A DNA stretch of 64,000 bases, taken from positions 62,001-126,000 of the forward strand of contig NZ_JABWCS010000206.1 in the NCBI RefSeq assembly GCF_013359945.1. The letters are read 5' to 3'. The translations under genes were made by a program, and so were the position numbers. Of the stretch, positions 17,140 through 24,546 are shown piece by piece. The number at the start of each line of letters is the position of its first letter. The stretch's first letter is position 1. The stretch is from Paenibacillus agri (lineage in GTDB: Bacteria > Bacillota > Bacilli > Paenibacillales > Paenibacillaceae). Under the pieces are notes generated by a model. That model saw nothing but the letters and a program-made list of their open reading frames with translations. It was not told the origin of the DNA and did no database searches.

Positions 17140-19059
17140 CTATACTGCTAATCCTGCTTCAAATCCGTCCTTTATCGCATCAATGGCTTGTTTAACCACT
17201 GCGGAGTCTCCCACAACCTTCACGTCAATTCCCATATCCTTAAATTCCTGGCTCAACGTATCAACAGGTACAGCCCCTAATGCAAGAATGATAGTATCAA
17301 GCTGCTCTACCCGAAGTGGTTCGCCACCCTTTTCATAAATCACAGTATCAGGAGTAATCTCCAGCACTTTCGCGGAGGTGATCACCTCTACATGATGTTT
17401 ATTAATACTTTCAAGCAGATAGTGGTTATTAAACACAAAGCCATCCTTTGCGATAGCATCCTGCATATCCATCAGAACCACTTGTTTTCCATGTAAGGCA
17501 AGATGGTCAGCGGTTTCTGTACCTACCAAACCGCCGCCGATCACAGCTACTCGATTGCCAACTTCTGCTTTACCTGCTAAAACATCAAAAGCCAGTACCA
17601 CATTTGGGTTGTCCGCTCCCTTGATGCGAGGAACGATTGGTTTGGCACCAGTGGCAATAATTACAGTATCCGGCTGTTCCTGCAACACCAGGTTGCGATC
17701 CACAGATGTGTTGTAGCTGACTTTTACGTCCAGCTTTTTTAGCTGGTTCTTTTGCCAGATGGTAAAATAATTAAGCTCCGTTTTGGTAGGAGGAACAGCA
17801 GCTAACAGCCATTGACCACCCAGCCTGTCAGACTGCTCATAGAGGTGAACATCATGGCCTCGCTGAGCTGCGACGATTGCAGCCTCCATGCCTGCCACAC
17901 CTCCGCCGGCAATCAATATTTTTTTGCGCTGCGCAGCCGGCTCTACGGTAAATTCCTCCTCACGTCCTGTAACAGGATTGACCAAGCAGGAGACTGGGGA
18001 ATAGGAAGCAGCGCTTTTTACACAGCCCTGTAGACAAGCGACGCAGTAGTTAATATCATCCAGCCGTCCTTCTTTCACTTTGTTAGGAAACTCCGGATCA
18101 GCGATAGACGCTCTGCCCATGGAGATTAAATCGGAATCACCCGAAGCCAAAATGCTTTCAGCAACAAGCGGGTCGTTAATCCGTCCCGCCACTGCTACCG
18201 GAACAGATACCACTTTTTTGATCTCCCGGGATAACTCTGCTGCAAAACCATGTGGCAACGCTGCGGGCTGCACGGTATAAGGCGGGGTGTCATTGGCCAC
18301 TGAAACATCCAACATATCGACCCCAGCGTCTTCCATCAATCTTGCCAGAGCAGCAGTATCACGTATGGTCAAGCCGCCCTCCACATATTCTTCAGCCGAA
18401 AACCGGTACAAAATGGGGAATTCACTCCCCACCTGGGCGCGCATCTCCTTTAGAATCTCCAGTGCAAGACGAGCCCTGTTGGCAAGGGTACCGCCATATT
18501 CATCCGTGCGCTTGTTGCTGGTGGAGGAAAGGAATGAAGCAATGAGGTATCCTGCATGGGCATGTTCAGTAATCATGTCAAAACCGGCCGCTTTGGCACG
18601 TCGTGCGGCTTGCCCGTATTGACGTACAATTTCCTGAATTTCCGCGACACTCAGTTCACGCGGCGTTTCTAGACTGCTGATCCCCTTAATCGGCGAAGGT
18701 CCTACTGGCTGGGAGCCAGTGATAGAGCTGCTTGCCGCCCGACCGGCATGGTTGATTTGTATGGAGATTTTGGCACCGGCTGCATGGACTCGCTCCGTCA
18801 GTCGAGAAAGCCCCTCTATGTGATCGTCAGACCAAAGGCCGGGCTGTCCCGGATGTCCTTTTCCCTCCACACACACCACACTCTGCTCTACCGTGATCAG
18901 GCCCCAGCCGCCCTTGGCACGGGCTTCGTGATAGCGGATAAACCGCTCAGTAACCATACCATCCGGGGTACAGTAGTTTACCACCATGGGTGGAACGATT
19001 AGGCGGTTTTTCAATTCTACCTGACCTATTTTAATAGGCTGAAACAATTTTTCGTACAT
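17140..19059 (-). CDS. FMN/4Fe-4S/FAD NADH:flavin oxidoreductase (old yellow enzyme, 2,4-dienoyl-CoA reductase type)
   Basis: 639 aa. The N-terminal OYE TIM barrel has HAGRAASSS and the HAHAGYLIASFLS active-site region. The 4Fe-4S cluster ligands follow the family spacing exactly: Cys339, Cys342, Cys346, Cys358. A Rossmann FAD-binding site (LIAGGGVAGMEAA, about 382-394) and an NAD(P)H-binding site (VIGGGLVGTETAD) follow. Such enzymes reduce activated C=C bonds (enoates, dienoyl-CoA, bile-acid-like steroids). Divergent from the TetR gene at 19269, which probably controls it. Confidence 0.9.
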   Translation of the reverse strand: MYEKLFQPIKIGQVELKNRLIVPPMVVNYCTPDGMVTERFIRYHEARAKGGWGLITVEQSVVCVEGKGHPGQPGLWSDDHIEGLSRLTERVHAAGAKISIQINHAGRAASSSITGSQPVGPSPIKGISSLETPRELSVAEIQEIVRQYGQAARRAKAAGFDMITEHAHAGYLIASFLSSTSNKRTDEYGGTLANRARLALEILKEMRAQVGSEFPILYRFSAEEYVEGGLTIRDTAALARLMEDAGVDMLDVSVANDTPPYTVQPAALPHGFAAELSREIKKVVSVPVAVAGRINDPLVAESILASGDSDLISMGRASIADPEFPNKVKEGRLDDINYCVACLQGCVKSAASYSPVSCLVNPVTGREEEFTVEPAAQRKKILIAGGGVAGMEAAIVAAQRGHDVHLYEQSDRLGGQWLLAAVPPTKTELNYFTIWQKNQLKKLDVKVSYNTSVDRNLVLQEQPDTVIIATGAKPIVPRIKGADNPNVVLAFDVLAGKAEVGNRVAVIGGGLVGTETADHLALHGKQVVLMDMQDAIAKDGFVFNNHYLLESINKHHVEVITSAKVLEITPDTVIYEKGGEPLRVEQLDTIILALGAVPVDTLSQEFKDMGIDVKVVGDSAVVKQAIDAIKDGFEAGLAV

Positions 19060-19178
19060 AATTATGCCTCCTATGTCTAGTTGAAAACGGTATCATTTAT
19101 CCCTTTGCTACACTCAACCTGCAGCCCGATCTCGAACTCCTTGAATTAAGTATCATCGAGTATGGCTGCTATCCTCTG

Positions 19179-19259
19179 CTTTACATTGCCTACCCCACAC
19201 AATATAATAGTGACATTATTCAACGCTCTTGCACGGCTTAAATTCCATACAATGTAAAG
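19179..19259. promoter_or_regulatory. separated inverted repeat in the OYE-tetR intergenic region
   Basis: CTTTACATTG (19179-19188) and CAATGTAAAG (19250-19259) are perfect complements 61 bp apart, each near one of the two divergent genes; the second overlaps the tetR ribosome binding site. They could be two half-sites or two weak TetR operators. Confidence 0.4.
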
Positions 19260-19268
19260 GTAAACAAC

Positions 19269-19817
19269 ATGAATGTGAAGAAGCATCTGTATAATGCCAT
19301 ATTTGATTTAATGCAGGATCATCGCATCGATCAAATCTCCACCGACATGATTCTGAGAAAAAGTGATATATCACGTGCGACGTTTTATCGTTATTTCAAA
19401 GACAAATACGATTTGATGAACTGGTACTACGCTTCCTATATAAAAGAAGAACTCTTTCACTCCGAGGATAACTGGGAGCAGATATGCAACAAATCCGCTG
19501 AGTTCATTTATGAGCGGAAGCTTTTTTTTCAGAACGCCATAAAATACAAAGGACAAAACTCATTTATTGAGTTTATACAAAAGTATTACCAGGATTTTTG
19601 CACTGCCACTTATGTGTCAAGAAACAACTCTCAAGCAGTATCCACAGAGCTTAAATTCGCGATTGATTATCATTGCGCAGGCACCATTCAGATATTCATT
19701 AGCTGGGTAAATTCGGATATGAAGCTCTCGCCGAAGGAATTGGCGGCGTTACTTTGCAATAACATGCCCGATATTCTAAAAAGCGGACTTAATGCAACTG
19801 CACAAACACATACCTGA
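19269..19817 (+). CDS. TetR/AcrR-family regulator
   Basis: 182 aa. The N-terminal helix-turn-helix is clear (AIFDLMQDHRIDQISTDMIL, then SDISRATFYRYFKDKYDLMNWYY). The C-terminal half has the pattern of the DhaS-like TetR subgroup (YHCAGTIQIFISWVNSDMKLSPKELA). It is divergent from the old-yellow-enzyme gene and likely represses it. AAAGG precedes the ATG. Confidence 0.88.
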   Translation: MNVKKHLYNAIFDLMQDHRIDQISTDMILRKSDISRATFYRYFKDKYDLMNWYYASYIKEELFHSEDNWEQICNKSAEFIYERKLFFQNAIKYKGQNSFIEFIQKYYQDFCTATYVSRNNSQAVSTELKFAIDYHCAGTIQIFISWVNSDMKLSPKELAALLCNNMPDILKSGLNATAQTHT

Positions 19818-20118
19818 TTTAGTTTCTCTTACTCTATGGTTGTGATGTTTTTCACATAAATAGCCGCAGCTACTTAGTTCCGCATATCATACGCGCAAGC
19901 GTCGTTTCCCTCCTTTTCTGCCATGGTGTCTCCCACCTTTGGAGTGGGTTCAATATACATTTCTTTGCCGTGAGCAACTCCAGTCTATTCTGTTTAGTAC
20001 CACTTTAAAAGAAACAAACTGAGTGTTTTGTCTCTTTTAAAACAAAGCACTTATTTTGTATTTCGAACTTAATTCGCCTATATTATTTTCATCTTAAAAA
20101 AGCGGTATTTAGGCAGAA

Positions 20119-20150
20119 AATAAACCGTCAGCAATCGCGGACGGTTTATT
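20119..20150. terminator. terminator hairpin at the end of the XRE gene
   Basis: AATAAACCGTC pairs with GACGGTTTATT around a 10-nt loop and overlaps the stop codon region of the minus-strand regulator. Confidence 0.65.
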
Positions 20151-20838
20151 GCATAGGTTTAATTAATTCATTCCCGTGAACATCTAATAATTCGTAAGCC
20201 TGACCTACCATTTCCTTATCCTTGCCGTACAAGGGATTAGTTTTATCCCATACCCCACTTCTGGTTGTCATATAATTCAATTGATGTACCATGAATTCTG
20301 AATTACATAATACTATAGCCTTTTTGCTCCGCGCGATCACACTCTGTTGAAGCAAAACAGCCTTCTCAATGACTTCAGGAAAAAAAACAACAGGCTCCCC
20401 GTCCGATGCCTTCATATCTCTGTGATCCACGAAAACACTTAATTCTCCCTCCGCAAAGTTAGAGACAATGCCTTTCCATATTTTCGATATATAATCCACA
20501 TTGGCTCCGGTTAGTAATCCTTGTATCTGGATAGTGAGTAGCTTGTGGTCACAGTCCAAATGATACTTGAATCGTTCGGAGATTGGGACTTCAACATCTT
20601 TCTTTATACAAACAGGATTGCTTGGAAACCGCTCACTTGAAAACAAGTAATTCATTGGGACGCTAAGCCCATTTGCAATCTTCTCGATATTAACTAAGCT
20701 GATGTTACGCATACCACGTTCCACTCCGCTTATATATGTCCGATCCAGCTCGGAGCGATGCGACAGCAGTTCTTGCGAGATTCCGCTACGCACCCGCAGC
20801 TCCTTAACCCTGTTTCCAAACTCAGCAAGTATATCCAT
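20146..20838 (-). CDS. XRE-family regulator with STAS-like C-terminal domain
   Basis: 230 aa from the ATG at 20838, which has GGAGG 7 nt upstream; the longer frame to 20919 has none. Residues 1-70 are a Cro/CI-type helix-turn-helix (LAEFGNRVKELRVRSGISQE, ERGMRNISLVNIEKIANGL). The C-terminal half (HLDCDHKLLTIQIQGLLTGA, then VDYISKIWKGIVSNF and ELSVFVDHRDM) has the same layout as the stand-alone protein encoded divergently at 21010 and looks like a STAS-type alpha/beta domain. Fusion of HTH with such a domain next to a free copy suggests partner switching (inference). Confidence 0.72.
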   Translation of the reverse strand: MDILAEFGNRVKELRVRSGISQELLSHRSELDRTYISGVERGMRNISLVNIEKIANGLSVPMNYLFSSERFPSNPVCIKKDVEVPISERFKYHLDCDHKLLTIQIQGLLTGANVDYISKIWKGIVSNFAEGELSVFVDHRDMKASDGEPVVFFPEVIEKAVLLQQSVIARSKKAIVLCNSEFMVHQLNYMTTRSGVWDKTNPLYGKDKEMVGQAYELLDVHGNELIKPMQ

Positions 20839-20943
20839 ACAACAACCTCCAACAGCCTCTTCTATATGTAAAATAAAGATTTGATTATGCATGCTTGAAA
20901 TACTTTTGGAGAAATTCAATCTATGTGACTTATAGTCCGTGGA

Positions 20944-20959
20944 ATGATTAATAAATCAT
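20944..20959. promoter_or_regulatory. palindromic operator candidate in the XRE/STAS intergenic region
   Basis: ATGATT-AATA-AATCAT, a perfect 6+6 palindrome between the divergent XRE and STAS-like genes, a natural place for autoregulation. Confidence 0.45.
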
Positions 20960-21009
20960 ACCCTATACTTTAGTTAAGTTGATTTTAAGACAATCAGGAG
21001 GAATACATA

Positions 21010-21372
21010 ATGTTCACAATCAATTACGATCAAGAAAAGAATAGACTGTATATCAAAATCTATTCGGTTACCAAGGATAATGTTCAACAATATGTCGATG
21101 AGCTTACCGACAACCTTAAAAAAACACAACCTGGATTTACCGCCATTGGTGATTTATCCGAAGCCAAAGTCCTTTCCCAAGATGTAGCGCAAGAACTATC
21201 CTCCTCCAATGAACTTGTCGTAAAGTACGGCCTTTCAACGGAGAAGAGCTGGGCCACTGTCACAACTAGCTCAATTTATAGAATGCAACAAAAAAGGATG
21301 TTTGGAGGATTCATCAAGTTCTTCGATACTGTTGAAGATGCTCAGGCTTACCTTGATGCTCCAGAAAATTAA
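21010..21372 (+). CDS. small STAS-like protein
   Basis: 120 aa, CAGGAGGAA upstream. The order is beta strand (NRLYIKIYSV), helix (VQQYVDELTDNLKK), strand (FTAIGDLSEAKV), helix, strand and final helix (FFDTVEDAQAYLD), as in STAS/SpoIIAA-like domains. It aligns by eye with the C-terminal half of the divergent XRE regulator: both have a long helix after T-x-x-NV, then a short strand ending in Asp. Function unknown; it may bind or titrate the regulator. Confidence 0.65.
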   Translation: MFTINYDQEKNRLYIKIYSVTKDNVQQYVDELTDNLKKTQPGFTAIGDLSEAKVLSQDVAQELSSSNELVVKYGLSTEKSWATVTTSSIYRMQQKRMFGGFIKFFDTVEDAQAYLDAPEN

Positions 21373-21396
21373 CATAAATATTAATGAACGAATAGA

Positions 21397-21418
21397 CCGC
21401 CCTAGTGGCGGTTTTTTT
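21397..21418 (+). terminator. rho-independent terminator
   Basis: CCGCC-CTAGT-GGCGG followed by seven T, right after the STAS-like gene. Confidence 0.85.
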
Positions 21419-21584
21419 CAGTGGCGCTTGCCAAATTCAGTTCGGATAACCACAACTCATAGCCTACAGACCTTAGCAAACCCTCTACGCTAAATATCGG
21501 ATAATTAGGTCAAAAGTTGTAGATTTTTGTCGTAAATTAGTAGATATGACTTAATTTCAGTGGAAATAAGGGATACATTTTACA

Positions 21585-21690
21585 AGCTACACAGAAGAAT
21601 TCAAAAGGAAAGCACTTCAAACGTATCTAACGGGCTTTACTTTCATTGGTAAAGAATTGGCATTAGAATTGTCCTATGCAGAATTTGAAT
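21585..21690 (+). pseudogene. fragment of an IS3-type transposase orfA
   Basis: An open stretch reads SYTEEFKRKALQTYLTG then KELALELSYAEF, the start pattern of IS3-family OrfA (YTxEFKxxAVxLY). No start codon, inverted repeats or remaining transposase is seen, so it is a small relic. Confidence 0.45.
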
Positions 21691-21697
21691 TTGAGAA

Positions 21698-21724
21698 TGT
21701 CACAAACTCCCCCCGGAACTCGTT
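21698..21724 (+). promoter_or_regulatory. ECF41-type promoter in front of the sigma gene
   Basis: TGTCACA (21698-21704), exactly 16 nt, CGTT (21721-21724). Same layout as the two sites upstream of the AhpD-like gene, so the sigma factor probably activates its own gene. Confidence 0.7.
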
Positions 21725-21784
21725 TAATATCTAAGGCCTATCTTGCAATAGACTAATATATGTGAACCGATCGGAAGTGAGGAC

Positions 21785-22645
21785 ATGGAGGAATTGTATC
21801 AGAAGTATAAAGGACTGCTCTTTAAGCTCGCCTACCAACTAACCGGATCTGTTACTGACGCGGAAGATGTTGTACACGATGTTTTTTTGAAAATAGCCGA
21901 TGTACCGCCGGAGAAGCTGGCACAGCCTAAAGCTTATCTTTGTAAGATGATAACAAATCGCTGTCGGGATTTGCAAAAATCGGCACGCAGGAAACGGGAG
22001 CAATATTATGGGGAATGGCTCCCAGAGCCCCTGCACAGCATGAATGACGATACGATGGATGCCGTCGTCCGCGACGATCTGTTGTCCTATGCGATGCTTG
22101 TTCTGCTTGAAAGACTCTCACCAACGGAACGTGTCGTATTTGTGCTTCGAGAGGCGCTTGGTCTAGACTATCATGAAATCGCCGAACTGGTGGAGAAGAG
22201 CGAAGTGAACTGTCGCAAACTGTTCAGTCGGGCCAACGCAAAGATGGGGATTACATCTGAACAACTTGTTCATTTGGAAGGAGCCACCCCGGAGCTAGTC
22301 CATGGCTTCCTGAATGCTCTCAAACAGGGCAACCTCAATAAAATCTTAGCTATTCTGGATAAAGAAGTTGTTCTTGTCTCCGATGGAGGAGGCAAAGTCT
22401 CGGCCGTTGTCGAGCCTATCTCTACAAGTGAACTTGTTGCACAATTCCTGCTTGGTCCATTGCGCCGAGCATCAACGATCGATGGCGTTCATATCGAGGT
22501 TGTTCAGATGAACAGACAACCTGCATTTATTCTTCGATCTAGCGAAGGGATTCATACCGTCGGGATATTTCATGTTGAGAAAAATCGAATTCGTAACATT
22601 TATATTGTACGAAACCCGGACAAGCTGAAGCACGTTGCAGAATGA
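21785..22645 (+). CDS. ECF41-group RNA polymerase sigma factor (SigJ-like)
   Basis: 286 aa. Sigma region 2 (DAEDVVHDVFLKIAD, CRDLQKSARRKREQYYGEWLPEP) and region 4 (LERLSPTERVVFVLREALGLDYHEIA) are followed by a SnoaL-like C-terminal extension. The extension carries the ECF41 signatures DGGGK (about residue 199) and NPDKL near the C-terminus. In this group the tail, not an anti-sigma factor, tunes activity. The convergent SDR and AhpD-like genes are the classic genomic partners (COE genes). An ECF41-type promoter lies upstream. Confidence 0.92.
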   Translation: MEELYQKYKGLLFKLAYQLTGSVTDAEDVVHDVFLKIADVPPEKLAQPKAYLCKMITNRCRDLQKSARRKREQYYGEWLPEPLHSMNDDTMDAVVRDDLLSYAMLVLLERLSPTERVVFVLREALGLDYHEIAELVEKSEVNCRKLFSRANAKMGITSEQLVHLEGATPELVHGFLNALKQGNLNKILAILDKEVVLVSDGGGKVSAVVEPISTSELVAQFLLGPLRRASTIDGVHIEVVQMNRQPAFILRSSEGIHTVGIFHVEKNRIRNIYIVRNPDKLKHVAE

Positions 22646-22648
22646 AAC

Positions 22649-22685
22649 GAAGCACAAAGAACCTTCGCAAGGTTCTTTGTGCTTC
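22649..22685. terminator. strong bidirectional terminator
   Basis: A perfect 17-bp stem (GAAGCACAAAGAACCTT and its complement) with a 3-nt loop, between the convergent sigma and SDR genes. Confidence 0.85.
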
Positions 22686-22712
22686 TGTTTTGACATCCGA
22701 TACTGCTAGACA

Positions 22713-23465
22713 TCACCCCTGCGACTGACTGAGCCAATCATTGAAGTGCGTTGATGTGATGTAAGCTTCACTGCCAGCCGGAACAAGAGAATGCTTGTTC
22801 AACTCCGTGCCGAAGTATGGCGCTTTGTCATCTACAACCACCCGACGATTGTCCTTTTGAGCGCTTAAGAAAGAACCGACGAATGTATCGAATCCCATCT
22901 GGTCCGGGCCAGCCACTTCAACGATACCGTTAACCGGTGTCCCAACCGTGTAGTCGTTTAGCGCTGCGGCAACGTCTTTAGAAGCGATGGGTTGCACTAA
23001 AGCGGATGGCAGACGAACCGTTTCGCCTTCAGTGGAGACATAGGCGATACTGCTAACAAACTCGAAGAATTGCGTTGCACGAACGATTGTATAAGGAACC
23101 TTGGAAGCCTGGATCAACTTTTCTTGAGCCATTTTAGCACGGAAATAACCGCTCTGGAGAAGCCCGTCAGTGCCAACGACCGATAACGCAACATGATGCC
23201 CCACGCCTGCGGCTGCTTCGGCGGCAAGAAGATTTTGAGTTGAGGTCTCGAAGAATTCCAACACGGCTTTGTCTTCAAACGAAGGTGAATTCGACACGTC
23301 AACAACAACCTGTGCGCCGATAAGAGCTTTAGCCAGCCCCTCGCCTGTGACAGTGTTAACGCCTAAGGAAGGGGATGCCGCTACTGCCTCGTGGCCATTA
23401 CTGCGAAGATTTTCCACCAACTGTTTTCCAATAAGCCCATTTCCTCCGATAACGACAATTTTCAT
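22713..23465 (-). CDS. NmrA-like atypical SDR, NAD(P)-binding oxidoreductase
   Basis: 250 aa. The nucleotide-binding GGNGLIGKQLVENL is at the N-terminus, and the family features VDVSNSPSFED, SVVGTDG, YFRAKMAQEKLI and VRATQFFEF follow. There is no YxxxK pair of classical SDRs in the usual place, as in NmrA-like proteins. CAGGAGG precedes the start. It lies 83 nt downstream of the AhpD-like gene, probably in one operon under the ECF41 sigma factor. Confidence 0.87.
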   Translation of the reverse strand: MKIVVIGGNGLIGKQLVENLRSNGHEAVAASPSLGVNTVTGEGLAKALIGAQVVVDVSNSPSFEDKAVLEFFETSTQNLLAAEAAAGVGHHVALSVVGTDGLLQSGYFRAKMAQEKLIQASKVPYTIVRATQFFEFVSSIAYVSTEGETVRLPSALVQPIASKDVAAALNDYTVGTPVNGIVEVAGPDQMGFDTFVGSFLSAQKDNRRVVVDDKAPYFGTELNKHSLVPAGSEAYITSTHFNDWLSQSQG

Positions 23466-23548
23466 GTTAACCTCCTGGTTTTAGCAGCTCGTTAGACGAG
23501 TGCTAGAGTTATATTTTTATTAAAAGAAACAACACCTGCTCCTACAGC

Positions 23549-24028
23549 TTAGCTCAAGCCGGCTTTAGCTAATCCAAATGCTGCGTCAGCAGAACCCGGT
23601 ACGGTCTTGAAGGCGACGTTAATGCGATTCCAGGCATTGATCGCCATAATGGAGAAGGTAAGATCTGATATTTCTTTCTCCGACAATTGCCCGCGAACGC
23701 GGTCATAGATGTCATCAGGTACACCTTGCTCTGGCAGCTTGGTCAGAATCTCGGTCCATGCTAGCGAAGCCCGTTCGCGTGGACTAAATAGCGTTGATTC
23801 ACGCCAAGTCGAGATGTGGTATAGACGAAGCTCACTCTCGCCATGGATCTTGGCCTGCTTGACATGCATATCCAGACAAAATGTACATCCATTCATTTGC
23901 GAAGCTCTGATGTGAACGAGTTCGAGAATTTTCTCTTCAATTGAGCTTTCCTTCTCGGAATTGCTAAATTCCATCATTTTTTTGAAAAATTCCGGTGATT
24001 GTTGCATGTAATTTATACGTTGTGCCAT
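23549..24028 (-). CDS. carboxymuconolactone decarboxylase / AhpD-like protein
   Basis: 159 aa. The CMD/AhpD signature is complete: EEKILELVHIRASQMNGCTFCLDMH (positions about 31-55), with the redox-type CxxC and following His. AhpD-like proteins handle peroxide or thiol chemistry. Two ECF41-type promoters lie upstream. Together with the SDR and sigma gene it forms a standard ECF41 unit. Confidence 0.9.
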   Translation of the reverse strand: MAQRINYMQQSPEFFKKMMEFSNSEKESSIEEKILELVHIRASQMNGCTFCLDMHVKQAKIHGESELRLYHISTWRESTLFSPRERASLAWTEILTKLPEQGVPDDIYDRVRGQLSEKEISDLTFSIMAINAWNRINVAFKTVPGSADAAFGLAKAGLS

Positions 24029-24180
24029 AACTACACTACCTCTCTTTTCTAATCTATGATTTCTATTTCATGAACAATGGTGATTATCCCCAAACTATAA
24101 GTTATCGTACAAACGGTATCCGCCGAAGCTTAATTAGCCGTGCCTTTTGGCTTTACCCCCTTTGTCATTCGCACACGTGA

Positions 24181-24211
24181 ATATAACGGCGATGAGATTC
24201 ATTTTGTGACA
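24181..24211 (-). promoter_or_regulatory. ECF41-type promoter P1 for the AhpD-SDR operon
   Basis: On the minus strand TGTCACA (24211-24205), 16-nt spacer, CGTTATAT (24188-24181), about 150 nt upstream of the AhpD-like start. Confidence 0.7.
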
Positions 24212-24227
24212 TGCTCGATTTTCATAC

Positions 24228-24258
24228 ATATAACGATGTTACTTATTAATCTGTGACA
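24228..24258 (-). promoter_or_regulatory. ECF41-type promoter P2 for the AhpD-SDR operon
   Basis: On the minus strand TGTCACA (24258-24252), 16-nt spacer, CGTTATAT (24235-24228). Identical layout to P1, 47 bp further upstream. The remaining stretch 24259-24458 shows nothing else. Confidence 0.7.
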
Positions 24259-24458
24259 GTAGGGAAGCAATTGATTCGTGCAATCCTTTTTCTGTTGCCA
24301 GTCATATTACCTTCGCTTTCGTTCTATTGGAATGTTCAAAGTAACGCGGTCGGCCCAACCATAATTTTGCTGATTAGAGAGTCATCAGGTTACACTATTG
24401 ACTTACTGTAATTCACAGATTTCTAAGGTTGATATCAAAGCAAAAGAGCAAAAATAAA

Positions 24459-24487
24459 GACGCTACGGGGATCGATTCCCGAGCGTC
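24459..24487 (-). terminator. terminator of the McrBC-like operon
   Basis: GACGCT-CGGG paired with CCCG-AGCGTC (each arm interrupted by one base), followed on the minus strand by TTTATTTTTGC. Confidence 0.75.
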
Positions 24488-24546
24488 ATCTCACGTTTTT
24501 TATGTCGAATTCGTTCTATTATCCATAATATAATGTCCAACTGACT

